A stretch of DNA of 64,000 bases from a bacterium. GTDB lineage: Bacteria > Bacillota_I > Bacilli_A > Izemoplasmatales > Izemoplasmataceae. Below are positions 9,694-21,313 of this stretch, in pieces (position 1 is the first letter of the stretch; each line of letters opens with the position of its first letter). A program made the translations under genes and the position numbers. The stretch is taken from the NCBI GenBank assembly GCA_018400875.1, contig JAGYLV010000001.1:1-64000 (forward strand). The letters are read 5' to 3'. The notes under the pieces were generated by a model. It had not been told where the DNA came from and did not search any database. It saw only the letters and a list, made by a program, of their open reading frames with translations.

Positions 9694-10413
9694 ATGATTA
9701 TTGATTTTAAAAGCAACCTTGTCTTACTCATTATGAGTCTCATTTTAGCCGCCGTTTTAGGCGTTTACTTAGTCAATAACGCGGAAGGGACGGATGGTTT
9801 TACCTTGGTTGTCCTTGGGCTAATCTATTTGGTCATTACCTGGATGCAATTAAGACGGAATACCCAACGTATGGTTCAACAACTCGAAATGGTCTTAATG
9901 ATTCAACTGAACGTCAAAGATTACCGCACGGTGTATGAAAAGATGGTGTTCCATGGGTCTAAGTATTCCCCGCTTTGGAACGTTACCAAGCGTGAACGCT
10001 TAGCGATTGCCTACCTCATCGAAGGAAAGTACGAAGATGCCCAATCCTTAGTCGATGCCTTGGAAGATCACTACAAAGTATTTCTAGAAAGTGATCCGTA
10101 TTCGGCCTATTTACTGAGCGTCATTAAAACATTGCATGCCTTTTTAACGGGCTCAGAAGCGGCGGCGTTTAAAGCCCTCAAAGAAGAAGTGAAAGCATTT
10201 GAACGGTTACCGGAAAAAATTCAAAGCCAATTGAACGATAACCCCAGTGGATTCCACCGCGTCTTCGGTGAACTCAAAGAACACTTTAAAACCGAAGATG
10301 TCACATGGTTTAACGAGAAGACGCCGTTTATCAAAAGTGTGTTAGAACTGATTTATACCCAACAAAAAAAAGCGGACTTTAAGTCCGCCTTCGTAACTGA
10401 AACGTCTGCTTAA
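9694..10413 (+). CDS. Membrane-anchored hypothetical protein
   Basis: Two N-terminal TM segments followed by a helical cytosolic region; RBS AGGAG. Confidence 0.6.
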   Translation: MIIDFKSNLVLLIMSLILAAVLGVYLVNNAEGTDGFTLVVLGLIYLVITWMQLRRNTQRMVQQLEMVLMIQLNVKDYRTVYEKMVFHGSKYSPLWNVTKRERLAIAYLIEGKYEDAQSLVDALEDHYKVFLESDPYSAYLLSVIKTLHAFLTGSEAAAFKALKEEVKAFERLPEKIQSQLNDNPSGFHRVFGELKEHFKTEDVTWFNEKTPFIKSVLELIYTQQKKADFKSAFVTETSA

Positions 10414-10991
10414 CGCAGGCGTTTTTTTTCAGCCTTCGTCTTGAAGTATAACAAGGTACTGCCCAGCGCTAAGTAAAAAGCAATTATCCCAAGAATATAC
10501 AAAATAACGCCCGTCAAACCGGTCAATGGGATATCTAAGAAGAAGTAAGCATACGTGCCCGTTTGTGTCCCATAAATGAACGCATAAATCAGATACGTCA
10601 CCGGAATCACTAAATAGATGATCAGCGTGCGGAACTTAGGCATCGCATCTTGAACGCCAAAGATGAAATCAATCAATAGCACATAAGGCACCAGATAATG
10701 AAGTACGCCCCATTGCCACGCTGAATCTACAATGTCAGAAAAGATGGCATAATCATCAATCAACAAATTGACATAGACAATGTTGATGACCAGCCCAATC
10801 ATCACGCCTAAAATAATGTGTTTTTCTGGGATATATTTAAATAAAATCCCGAGCATTAATACAAAGATGATCACATTCCCCGTGTTGGTAAAGTAATTAA
10901 AAAACAAAAGCGGCTCTCCGTCATACGCTTGAATCAACGCAAGGCCTAAAATCACGGTTAACCCAATGCGAAATGCTTTTTTTAAAGTCAT
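10410..10991 (-). CDS. Pr6Pr-like integral membrane protein
   Basis: About six TM helices; NYFTNTGNV and HYLVPYVLLIDFIF motifs; ATG at 10991 behind AAAGGAGTG. Confidence 0.7.
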   Translation of the reverse strand: MTLKKAFRIGLTVILGLALIQAYDGEPLLFFNYFTNTGNVIIFVLMLGILFKYIPEKHIILGVMIGLVINIVYVNLLIDDYAIFSDIVDSAWQWGVLHYLVPYVLLIDFIFGVQDAMPKFRTLIIYLVIPVTYLIYAFIYGTQTGTYAYFFLDIPLTGLTGVILYILGIIAFYLALGSTLLYFKTKAEKKRLR

Positions 10992-11043
10992 GGCAGTCAC
11001 TCCTTTATAAATTGTAAACCAAGAGTATTATATTACACAAAAT

Positions 11044-11073
11044 AAAAAAAACATCACCGAAGTGATGTTTTTA
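11044..11073 (-). terminator. groESL terminator
   Basis: ACATCAC-(loop)-GTGATGT flanked by A/T runs. Confidence 0.7.
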
Positions 11074-11079
11074 TGGGGT

Positions 11080-12991
<1,912 letters not shown>

Positions 12992-13018
12992 TGACATTCC
13001 TCCATCATTAAAATGATT

Positions 13019-13045
13019 TTAGCACTCAACAATGGTGTGTGCTAA
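13019..13045. promoter_or_regulatory. CIRCE element (HrcA operator)
   Basis: TTAGCACTC-N9-GTGTGCTAA, one mismatch to consensus, upstream of groES. Confidence 0.92.
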
Positions 13046-13140
13046 TATACTTATACACCACCCCCAAATACTTGTCAAGATGTGATGCTCAAAATTGCAT
13101 AATAAAGGGGAATCTTCTATAATGACATAACGAGGTGAAT

Positions 13141-13677
13141 ATGTTTAATCAATTTGTTATTCCTGCCATTAGTACCCATCAAGCCATGCGCCATTTTTTT
13201 AAAACGGACCTGCAAATTGGCATTCTCATGAACTTTCAACTAGCCCAACTCGATGCCTTGATTGCCGACATGCGTAAGCACCAAAAGAAAGTCTTTGTCC
13301 ATTTAGAGCTGATTAAAGGACTGAGCAATGATGAATACGGCGCCATCTATTTGATTCAAAATTTTCAAGTCGACGGCATTATCACCACAAAACCACGCGT
13401 CATTGAACTTTGCCGGAAGCGCTCCACCTTTTCCATCATGCGGTTTTTCTTAAAAGACTCTCTCTCACTCAATCAAAGTTTAGAAATGATGAAACACTAC
13501 CAGCCCGATGCGGTGGAATTACTCCCCGCCATCCCGCACATGGTTAATTTAGTCAAACCCCATCATGATCTCCCCATCTTTTTAGGAGGTCTGATTAAAA
13601 CCCCGGAAGCAGTCGAAGAAGCCAGACAAAGCGGCGCCGTGGGAATTACAACATCCACGGAAAGCTTATGGAAATAA
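13141..13677 (+). CDS. glpP: GlpP-like glycerol-3-phosphate-responsive antiterminator
   Basis: QFVIPAIST...VDGIITTKPRVIELCRK...VELLPAIPHMV...IFLGGLIKTPEAVEEARQSGAVGITTS. Confidence 0.85.
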   Translation: MFNQFVIPAISTHQAMRHFFKTDLQIGILMNFQLAQLDALIADMRKHQKKVFVHLELIKGLSNDEYGAIYLIQNFQVDGIITTKPRVIELCRKRSTFSIMRFFLKDSLSLNQSLEMMKHYQPDAVELLPAIPHMVNLVKPHHDLPIFLGGLIKTPEAVEEARQSGAVGITTSTESLWK

Positions 13678-13683
13678 AAAACC

Positions 13684-13718
13684 TAAAAAAAACATCCACC
13701 GGAGTGGATGTTTTTTTT
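13684..13718. terminator. Bidirectional terminator
   Basis: AAAAAA ACATCCAC-CGGA-GTGGATGT TTTTTT. Confidence 0.8.
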
Positions 13719-13720
13719 GA

Positions 13721-14239
13721 TTACTGAGCTTTGTCTAAAGCATCTTCAATGGCTGAGATGTAAGAGTCAACGGTAATGGATAAGCCAGCCACAGCATCGC
13801 TGGGGTTTTCAAACGATCCATCCACTAAGCTCCAGTCGCTGGGGACGCCTTGGGCGTCAACGACGGCTTGGCCGAGTGCGTCAACTTGTTCCCACCACAT
13901 CATTTCGCCTTCAACTTGGCAGTCAACTACACCACCGTGCATGTCATAGCCACAGCCGTCATCGAGGGCCCGTTTGGTGGTTGCGATTCCCTCAGTTGGG
14001 CCGGTGCGGCCTTCCCAAGTGATTTCGCCACCTTCTTCAGTTTTGAGATAAACTTCGTCGACTAAGACGCTTTCGATCATCCCATTTTCATCCACGGTGA
14101 CCACTGCGTATGAAGGTTGGTTTCCTACTGTATAGCCATGGTAAACACCAGGGGTATACTCACCTTGTTCAGCGCCGCCGCATGCTGCAAGCGTGCCTAC
14201 AAGAACCAGTAAAAACAGAGCGAGTAAAGATTTCTTCAT
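13721..14239 (-). CDS. Lipoprotein with FMN-binding-domain-like C-terminus
   Basis: Lipobox LAAC; GVYHGYT...YAVVTVDENGMIESV...PSDAVAGLSITVDSYISAIEDAL. Confidence 0.65.
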   Translation of the reverse strand: MKKSLLALFLLVLVGTLAACGGAEQGEYTPGVYHGYTVGNQPSYAVVTVDENGMIESVLVDEVYLKTEEGGEITWEGRTGPTEGIATTKRALDDGCGYDMHGGVVDCQVEGEMMWWEQVDALGQAVVDAQGVPSDWSLVDGSFENPSDAVAGLSITVDSYISAIEDALDKAQ

Positions 14240-14321
14240 GGAGATCCTCCTTTTACTTTTTAGATACCCTTATTATAAACTGTATTACAACTCTCTGACA
14301 ACCGATTGTAAAGGAATTATT

Positions 14322-14366
14322 AAAACACGTTCCAAGCCTTATTCTAGGCGTTGGAACGTGGTTTTT
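14322..14366. terminator. Bidirectional terminator
   Basis: Long inverted repeat CACGTTCCAA...TTGGAACGTG with A/T flanks. Confidence 0.7.
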
Positions 14367-15291
14367 ATTCGTTATTTATAAAGTTTTCAATTAAGAATGT
14401 GGTTTTTTCTGGTTGTTCGAGGTACGGAAGGTGCCCAGCGTCCTCAATGAATGCACTTTCGGCATGGGGATATAACTCTAAATAGACGTCTAATAATTCC
14501 GGCGGGGTCCACGTATCAAATTCTCCATACGTGATGAAAATCGGAATCGTTATTTCAGACACAAAATCCACCGGGAACTCACTGTCCACATCTTCTGAAA
14601 ATTTTTGAAGGATACGTGATGGGATTTGGTGATTTTGAATCAGTGCTGGGCGGAAGATGTCTTTAGGCAGTGGGTCTACCGGGGCAGAATTAAAACCTAG
14701 CCGTTGGAACCAATAGTTTTTAAACAAGACCGTATAAAATGGGCGGGGAATCCGGACTGGGTCCATTTCAGCGTCGGGGGCAACTGGATCTAATAAAAAC
14801 AACTTCTCCACCGCCGCCGATTCATGGGCCATGCGCTGAGCAATCTCACCGCCTAAGGAATGCCCCAGTAAAATATATGAATCAATCTCTAAGGCTTCGA
14901 TGGCTTTTAATAAGGTTTCGGCATGATTTTGATTGGTATAAAGATAATCTTCTGGCTTGTCACTCATCCCAAAGCCTGGGGTATCCAAGGCAATGACACG
15001 CGTATTAAATGTTTCAACGTCCACGCCGTCAAATAAATCGACGTATTCATAGCTACTACCTAAAAAGCCGTGAACAATGATGAGCGTCTGGTCGCCTTCT
15101 GGGATTAATGTCCGGTAGGCAATATCAAGGTCATCCACCGTCACGGTTTGATAGTCGTAAAGATCGGTATCTGAGGCTTGATGCCGCAGCAGTGCAATGG
15201 TGATTTCACTCGCGGTAAAACCGACAAACAAGAAACCAAAGATAGTGATGAGGGTCCATTTAAGAATGCTTCGCAATCGTTTCATAATCAT
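14365..15291 (-). CDS. Alpha/beta-fold hydrolase with N-terminal TM
   Basis: GHSLGGE nucleophile elbow, HGFLGSSYEY oxyanion region, DAGHLPYLEQPE. Confidence 0.88.
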   Translation of the reverse strand: MIMKRLRSILKWTLITIFGFLFVGFTASEITIALLRHQASDTDLYDYQTVTVDDLDIAYRTLIPEGDQTLIIVHGFLGSSYEYVDLFDGVDVETFNTRVIALDTPGFGMSDKPEDYLYTNQNHAETLLKAIEALEIDSYILLGHSLGGEIAQRMAHESAAVEKLFLLDPVAPDAEMDPVRIPRPFYTVLFKNYWFQRLGFNSAPVDPLPKDIFRPALIQNHQIPSRILQKFSEDVDSEFPVDFVSEITIPIFITYGEFDTWTPPELLDVYLELYPHAESAFIEDAGHLPYLEQPEKTTFLIENFINNE

Positions 15292-15329
15292 CTCCCCCTT
15301 GATTATAGCACTAAGAAAACTTGCGAAGG

Positions 15330-15357
15330 TTTACATACGCTTTAGAGGGTTTATAAT
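15330..15357 (+). promoter_or_regulatory. Promoter of lacI-type regulator
   Basis: TTTACA - 16 nt - TATAAT. Confidence 0.65.
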
Positions 15358-15372
15358 GGAGAAGAGGTGCCT

Positions 15373-16353
15373 ATGGCTACAATTAAAGATGTTGCAAAGT
15401 ATGCAGGCGTGGGAATTGCGACGGTCTCTCGGGTCTTGAATAATCACCCATCGGTCCATCCAGCCACTAAAGATAAAGTCCTCCAAGCCATTGCCGCATT
15501 GGATTACATTCCTAATCAAATCGCAAGGAACATGACATCTCAACGCAGTGGCATCATTGCGTTTGTCGTTCCGATTTCCTATCATCTTTTTTTCTCTGAG
15601 ATGATTTTTCATGTCGAACAAGCTCTGGCCCGGCATAACTTACGCTTGATGGTTTGCAATTCGGGGTCCAATGCCCAACAAGAACTGGACCTGTTGGGAA
15701 TGCTTGCCAAAAACCAAGTGGACGGCATCATCTTTTTAACCAGCAATGACATTGAACATTTAATTGACCCTTCCAAACCCCTCATCTCCTTTGACCGGCG
15801 TTTAGAAGGTGTGCCCTATGTGAGTTCTGATAACTATGCTGGGGGGCAATTAGCCGCTAAGACGCTCTTAGCGTCGGGGGCTAAGAAATTGTTATTCATC
15901 GGCGATGATGCCCAAGGAGAGTTGTCCAGTATCACCACGGAAGTCTCTAAACGCCGGCAAGGGTTTAAAGATTACTTAGATCGCGTTGGGTTTCATGATT
16001 ACTCGCTCATCGAATACCCCCAAGGCGATATGTTCATCCCCAAAGCATTCATTCAAACCATGATTGAATCGCATCTCGATGTGGATGGCATTTTCACCAT
16101 TTCCGATGAACTGGCCCATTTCGTGATAAAAGTATTGCATGAAAACGGCAAGGACGTTCCCCAAGACATAAAATTAGTCGGCTATGATGGCACAGAAAAT
16201 CCTTTTGTGGACATTACCCCCATCACATCGATTCGCCAACCGGTTGAAGATATGGCCAATTATATAGTCGATCAAATGGTTCAACGCCTCAATGGGTTAC
16301 CCATTCAAAACCGGGTTTTTCCCATTTCACTGCGCCCCGGAAAAACGTGCTAA
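15373..16353 (+). CDS. LacI-family transcriptional regulator
   Basis: ATIKDVAKYAGVGIATVSRVLNNHPSVHPATKDKV HTH. Confidence 0.95.
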   Translation: MATIKDVAKYAGVGIATVSRVLNNHPSVHPATKDKVLQAIAALDYIPNQIARNMTSQRSGIIAFVVPISYHLFFSEMIFHVEQALARHNLRLMVCNSGSNAQQELDLLGMLAKNQVDGIIFLTSNDIEHLIDPSKPLISFDRRLEGVPYVSSDNYAGGQLAAKTLLASGAKKLLFIGDDAQGELSSITTEVSKRRQGFKDYLDRVGFHDYSLIEYPQGDMFIPKAFIQTMIESHLDVDGIFTISDELAHFVIKVLHENGKDVPQDIKLVGYDGTENPFVDITPITSIRQPVEDMANYIVDQMVQRLNGLPIQNRVFPISLRPGKTC

Positions 16354-16366
16354 AAATTGAATAAAG

Positions 16367-16403
16367 GAAAACGCTTGACATTAATGTAAGCGTTTTTTAT
16401 AAT
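16367..16403 (+). promoter_or_regulatory. Consensus promoter overlapped by palindromic operator (LacI/CcpA type)
   Basis: AAAACGCTT...AAGCGTTTT inverted repeat overlapping TTGACA -17- TATAAT. Confidence 0.8.
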
Positions 16404-16473
16404 AAGGCTATGAAAAGGTTTCCAAAGCCTACATATAGACCTTAAACCGTTATTTTTACTGGAAGAAGAAGCG

Positions 16474-17364
16474 ATGAAATCAATTGACTGTGTTGCCTTG
16501 GGTGAAGTGCTTATAGATCTCATCACCACCGAAGAAGGTGAACGTGAGTTGGTCGGCGGAAGTCCGGCCAATTTGATCATCAACCTCGCCCAACTTGGGC
16601 ATCCCGTCCGGTTGATCAGCGCCACCGGCGATGATGCGGCGGGAATGGTTATCAGAAACCGGCTCAAGCATTTCCATATTCAAACCGATTCCATCACAAA
16701 GGTGGCTTATCCAACCAGTCGGGTGCGGCTCAATCAATCTTTGGCAACGCCCGTTCCAACGTTTGAACGGGGCGCCGATTTCCACATTGAATACCACGAT
16801 GCCTTAGCGACGATGGTTAAAGCCGCCCGCATCTTTCATTTCACCTACTGGCCATTATCGGCAAGCCCGGCCAAAGACACAGTATTTAAACTCATTGACG
16901 TGGCCAAAGCCCACGATACCTTAATTAGTTTTGATCCCAATTACCACCCGGATCTTCACACAGAAAATGGCCTGATTGGGCCTGAACTCATGGCCCTCTT
17001 AACGCAGATCGATGTGATAAAACCCTCGCTGGATGATGCAAAGAGGTTGTTTGAGATGGACGGGACCAAAGAAACGTTCATGGACCGTTTTGAAGCTTTA
17101 AATATCCCTCTAATCATCCTGACATTAGGGGAAGACGGGGTGTATATCAGCGACCATAAAGTGCGCACACACATCCCGGCCAAGGCGACTGAAATTGTTG
17201 ATACGACCGGAGCAGGCGACGCCTTTATGGCGGGCTTTTTATCCAAGTATTTATCCCAAAGTACGCTCACAGAAGCCGTGGCCTTTGCGCAGACCATGAG
17301 TGCACAGGCGTTAAAAACCATTGGGGCGATTGCTCCGGTTGAATCTTTGAAAGGGCATCGATAA
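16474..17364 (+). CDS. PfkB-family carbohydrate kinase (fructokinase-like)
   Basis: PfkB signatures GGSPANLIINLAQLG and DTTGAGDAFMAGFL. Confidence 0.9.
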   Translation: MKSIDCVALGEVLIDLITTEEGERELVGGSPANLIINLAQLGHPVRLISATGDDAAGMVIRNRLKHFHIQTDSITKVAYPTSRVRLNQSLATPVPTFERGADFHIEYHDALATMVKAARIFHFTYWPLSASPAKDTVFKLIDVAKAHDTLISFDPNYHPDLHTENGLIGPELMALLTQIDVIKPSLDDAKRLFEMDGTKETFMDRFEALNIPLIILTLGEDGVYISDHKVRTHIPAKATEIVDTTGAGDAFMAGFLSKYLSQSTLTEAVAFAQTMSAQALKTIGAIAPVESLKGHR

Positions 17365-17365
17365 T

Positions 17366-18838
17366 ATGCGTATTTTATTTCTCAACCCTCAAGGTAATTT
17401 CGATCCTCAAGATAAATATTGGACGGAGCATCCCGATTTTGGCGGACAACTCGTCTATGTGAAAGAAATCGCCTTAGCGATGAGCGAACTGGGGCATCAA
17501 GTCGATATCGTGACCCGGCGTTTTGCCGATGAAACCTACTCAGGCTTTGAATCGTCCGTCGATCATTACCCGGGCTATGAAAACTGTCGCATCGTTAGGA
17601 TTCCTGCGGGACCGGATGCGTTTTTACCCAAAGAAAGTCTCTGGGAAGTGCTTCATGAATGGGTTGAAGGCATCATTGATTTTTACTATCAAGAAGCCAT
17701 TTCCGTAGACTTTATTACCACGCATTATGGCGATGGGGGCGTGGCGGGTGCCATGCTTTCTGAGAAGTGGCAAGTCCCATTTTCGTTTACCGGCCATTCC
17801 TTAGGCGCCCAAAAAATGGATAAACTCGGGGTGAACTTAACCACCATGGAAACCTTGAATTCACGGTATCAATTCGCCAAACGATTGATGGCGGAGCGGA
17901 CCACCATTGAAGGGGCTTCGGTGATCTTTACGTCCACCCTTCAAGAGCGGGATGAACAATACTTTCACCCGGCCTACCGCGCCATCAGTGAGACCAAGCC
18001 GGATGCGTTTGTCGTAGCGCCTCCTGGAGTCAACGAAAAAGTCTTTGGAGCAGATGTTCAAAACCCCATCGAAAAAGAAACGCACCAAGCGCTGGATCAA
18101 GCCGTGGTGCGAGACATCGACAGTGACCGACTGGATTTGCCCTACATTGTCTTAGCGTCCCGGTTGGATCAAAAGAAAAATCACATCGGCGTCTTGGAAG
18201 CTTACGCCAACAGTGTGGCGTTACAAGGCATGGCGAATATCGCCATCAGCATTCGGGGCATTGAAGATGTATTTGCCTCTTATGAATCGCTAAAGCCCGA
18301 TGAAAAAGTCTTGATGGATGCCATGATGGCACTCATTGATGCGCACGATTTACGCGGTAAAATCACGTTTGTAAACATCACGTCCCAATTGGGTTTAGCG
18401 GCGGCCTACCGATACTTTGCGTCCATGAAAAGTGTCTTTGCCCTGACCAGTACGTATGAACCCTTTGGCCTGGCCCCCATTGAAGCCATGTGTGCCGGAT
18501 TACCGGCCGCGGTTACGCAATACGGAGGGCCCGCCGACGTTTTAAAAGATGATGTAGGGACTTACGGCGTGTTACTGGATGTCATGGATACCGATCATGT
18601 CATCAAAGGATTGATGCAAATATTCAAACATTACATGTATTACCAAACGCAAGGGATGCAACGCGTGAAAGATGCTTACACGTGGAAAGCCACGGCAAAG
18701 CGCTACATTGAAGCCATCGAAAAAACGTTAAACGAAGGAATTTACCCCACATTTACCGTTCCCGATTACTTCAAATCGCCCAGTGACTTTCTATCGTTTC
18801 ACACCCAACCCATCACGGATTTTTATCTTAACGAATAG
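17366..18838 (+). CDS. GT4 glycosyltransferase, sucrose-phosphate synthase-like
   Basis: LNPQGNFDPQDKYWTEHPDFGGQLVYVKE and GHSLGAQKMDKLG resemble Halothermothrix-type SPS (recalled); EPFGLAPIEAMCAGLP GT4 motif. Confidence 0.85.
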   Translation: MRILFLNPQGNFDPQDKYWTEHPDFGGQLVYVKEIALAMSELGHQVDIVTRRFADETYSGFESSVDHYPGYENCRIVRIPAGPDAFLPKESLWEVLHEWVEGIIDFYYQEAISVDFITTHYGDGGVAGAMLSEKWQVPFSFTGHSLGAQKMDKLGVNLTTMETLNSRYQFAKRLMAERTTIEGASVIFTSTLQERDEQYFHPAYRAISETKPDAFVVAPPGVNEKVFGADVQNPIEKETHQALDQAVVRDIDSDRLDLPYIVLASRLDQKKNHIGVLEAYANSVALQGMANIAISIRGIEDVFASYESLKPDEKVLMDAMMALIDAHDLRGKITFVNITSQLGLAAAYRYFASMKSVFALTSTYEPFGLAPIEAMCAGLPAAVTQYGGPADVLKDDVGTYGVLLDVMDTDHVIKGLMQIFKHYMYYQTQGMQRVKDAYTWKATAKRYIEAIEKTLNEGIYPTFTVPDYFKSPSDFLSFHTQPITDFYLNE

Positions 18839-18846
18839 GAGCCTTT

Positions 18847-19797
18847 ATGACTGAAACTGCACCGGTCAAAACCCGGAAAAAAATGGGTAAAAAAGCCTCA
18901 GATCGCTTATGGTTTTGGCTCTTTTTAATGCCTGCATTAATTCCCTTTTTACTCATGGTGATCACGCCGTTTGGCATGGGCATTTATTATTCCTTTACCA
19001 ACTGGACGGGCGGACTCAATCCCACCGAATGGGTCGGCATTGAAAATTACCGTGGATTACTCACCGACTACCGGTTTGTGTATTCATTTCTCACGACTGG
19101 GATTTATGCGGCGTTAAATGTCTTATTCATCAATGCCGTGGCGTTTGGCCTTGCTTTACTGGTCACCCGAAAACTCAAACTCACCAATTTATACCGGGCC
19201 TCATTTTTCATTCCCAACTTAATTGGGGGCTTGATCATTGGATATCTATGGCGCTTCATTTACACCTTAGTGTTAACTCGGGGGCTCAACTTATTTGACA
19301 GCTCCCCGTTGATTGGGGACAATGCGCTGATCGCGCTGATTGTCGTGGTCACTTGGCAGTATGCCGGTTATATCATGATGATTTATATCGCGGCCTTACA
19401 AAACGTCCCCGAAGATCTCATTGAAGCCTCTCGGATTGACGGCGCGAATGCCTGGCAACGTTTGAGAAATATCACCTTGCCGTTGATTGCGCAAGCCTTT
19501 ACGGTTTCGCTATTCTTAACGCTTGTCACCGCGTTTAAACAGTTTGACACGGTTTATTCCTTGACGCAAGGAGGGCCTCCTCAACTGTCTCCCCCGTGGT
19601 TGATGAACCTCGTGGGCATGACCAATGCGCGGACCGTGGAATCGACCGAACTGGTGGCCAACGTCATCTACAACCGCGCCTTCTCATTCAACCAATTCGC
19701 CGAAGGCCAAGCGATGGCCGTGACTTTCTTTGTCATTCTCGCCATCTTTTCCATCGGCCAAGTTTACTTCAATAAAAAACGGGAGGTGGAACTCTAA
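18847..19797 (+). CDS. Carbohydrate ABC transporter permease (MalF-type)
   Basis: EAA loop DLIEASRIDGANAWQRLRNITLP. Confidence 0.92.
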   Translation: MTETAPVKTRKKMGKKASDRLWFWLFLMPALIPFLLMVITPFGMGIYYSFTNWTGGLNPTEWVGIENYRGLLTDYRFVYSFLTTGIYAALNVLFINAVAFGLALLVTRKLKLTNLYRASFFIPNLIGGLIIGYLWRFIYTLVLTRGLNLFDSSPLIGDNALIALIVVVTWQYAGYIMMIYIAALQNVPEDLIEASRIDGANAWQRLRNITLPLIAQAFTVSLFLTLVTAFKQFDTVYSLTQGGPPQLSPPWLMNLVGMTNARTVESTELVANVIYNRAFSFNQFAEGQAMAVTFFVILAIFSIGQVYFNKKREVEL

Positions 19798-20663
19798 TGG
19801 CCCAACTTAAATCGTTTTTTAGAAAGTTCAGTTGGCTTGAACTCTTAGCCCTTGGGCTGATGATCGCCTTTTTATATCCGTTCTTAATTGTCGTTTTAAA
19901 CGCCTCAAAAACCAATATCGCGATCACCGATAATCCGATCGCCCTCCCCACGGATTGGCTTCTGTTTTTCCGCAATGTGGGAAATATCGTCAATGACCCT
20001 AACCTCAATTATTTCCAAGCACTCTTTAACTCGGTCATCATTACGACCTTTTCACTCGCCTTAATTGGGATTTCAGCGGCCATGGCCGCATGGGTCCTCG
20101 TGCGCACCAAAACCAGACTTTCCATGACGCTCTTTTTATTCTTTGTTTCCGGTTTAGTCATTCCCTTCCAAATCGTCATGTTGCCGATCGTTGAACTTTC
20201 AAGAATCATTCAACAAACCGTTGGCATCGCCTGGAAAGATACCCATTACGCCGTGATTTTCGCCTACATGGGCTTTGGGGCCCCGCTTTCGGTGTTCTTA
20301 TTCCACGGCTTCATCAAGTCGATTCCTATAGATATCGAAGAAGCCGCCATCATCGATGGGTGCTCGAAACCGGAAGTCTTTTTCCGGGTGGTCTTCCCCA
20401 TTTTAAAACCGATCTTTGTCACACTCCTCGTCCTCAATGGCCTGTGGATTTGGAATGACTTTCTCTTACCCCTCATCATGATTGGGACCGGAGGGGATAC
20501 CAAAACCATTCCCTTGGCCGTCGCCAACTTCGCGGGTGCTTACGTCATTCAGTGGAACTTGCTCTTAACCGCCCTCGTCTTATCGGCGATTCCGGTCATT
20601 ATCTTATTCTTATTCGCCCAAAAATACATCATCAAGGGCATGACGAGTGGAGCGATTAAATAA
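19797..20663 (+). CDS. Carbohydrate ABC transporter permease (MalG-type)
   Basis: EAA loop DIEEAAIIDGCSKPEVFFRVVFPILKP. Confidence 0.92.
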   Translation: MAQLKSFFRKFSWLELLALGLMIAFLYPFLIVVLNASKTNIAITDNPIALPTDWLLFFRNVGNIVNDPNLNYFQALFNSVIITTFSLALIGISAAMAAWVLVRTKTRLSMTLFLFFVSGLVIPFQIVMLPIVELSRIIQQTVGIAWKDTHYAVIFAYMGFGAPLSVFLFHGFIKSIPIDIEEAAIIDGCSKPEVFFRVVFPILKPIFVTLLVLNGLWIWNDFLLPLIMIGTGGDTKTIPLAVANFAGAYVIQWNLLLTALVLSAIPVIILFLFAQKYIIKGMTSGAIK

Positions 20664-21301
20664 TGAACATCCACGCTTTCTTATTTGACTTAGATGGTGT
20701 CATCACGGAATCGTCCACCGCCCATTTTCAGGCGTGGAAAGAAGTTTCCAATGCCCACTACATTGATCTGCCAGATGCCTTTGAAACAGAACTTAAAGGC
20801 ATTTCGCGCGCAGAAAGTACCCACCGAATCTTGGCGTTTGCGAAAAAGCAGTGGACGGACGATGAAGTGCAGGCGTTTATGGATGAAAAAAATACGCGTT
20901 ATCTCGAATTGGTGTCGGCCTACACGCCGGATAAGCGCTTGCCAGGCGTCGAAGCGATCTTTGAGCTCGCGCACCGTCACCATATCAAAACCGCGCTGGT
21001 TTCGGCCAGTCAAAATGCGCCCCTTTTACTGAAGGCCCTGGCGATGGAGGAGTGGTTCGACGTTCGAGTTGATCCCACACTGCATCCTTCCAAACCGGCC
21101 CCAGATTTATTCTTAGCCGCGGCTGAAGCTTTGCATGTGGCCCCAGAAGCTTGCATCGGATTTGAAGATGCAGTTGCCGGACTCACTGCCATTCAAGCCG
21201 CCGGCATGACCGCTGTTGGCATTGGCAATACCGCCTTAGATGCCGATTATGTATTCCCCAGCCTCCAAGAGGCCGCCCACGCACTTACATCCAAATTATA
21301 G
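20663..21301 (+). CDS. pgmB: Beta-phosphoglucomutase (HAD)
   Basis: FLFDLDGVITESSTAHFQAWKE; GISRAES; next to GH65. Confidence 0.9.
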   Translation: MNIHAFLFDLDGVITESSTAHFQAWKEVSNAHYIDLPDAFETELKGISRAESTHRILAFAKKQWTDDEVQAFMDEKNTRYLELVSAYTPDKRLPGVEAIFELAHRHHIKTALVSASQNAPLLLKALAMEEWFDVRVDPTLHPSKPAPDLFLAAAEALHVAPEACIGFEDAVAGLTAIQAAGMTAVGIGNTALDADYVFPSLQEAAHALTSKL

Positions 21302-21313
21302 GAGAACCGCTGA

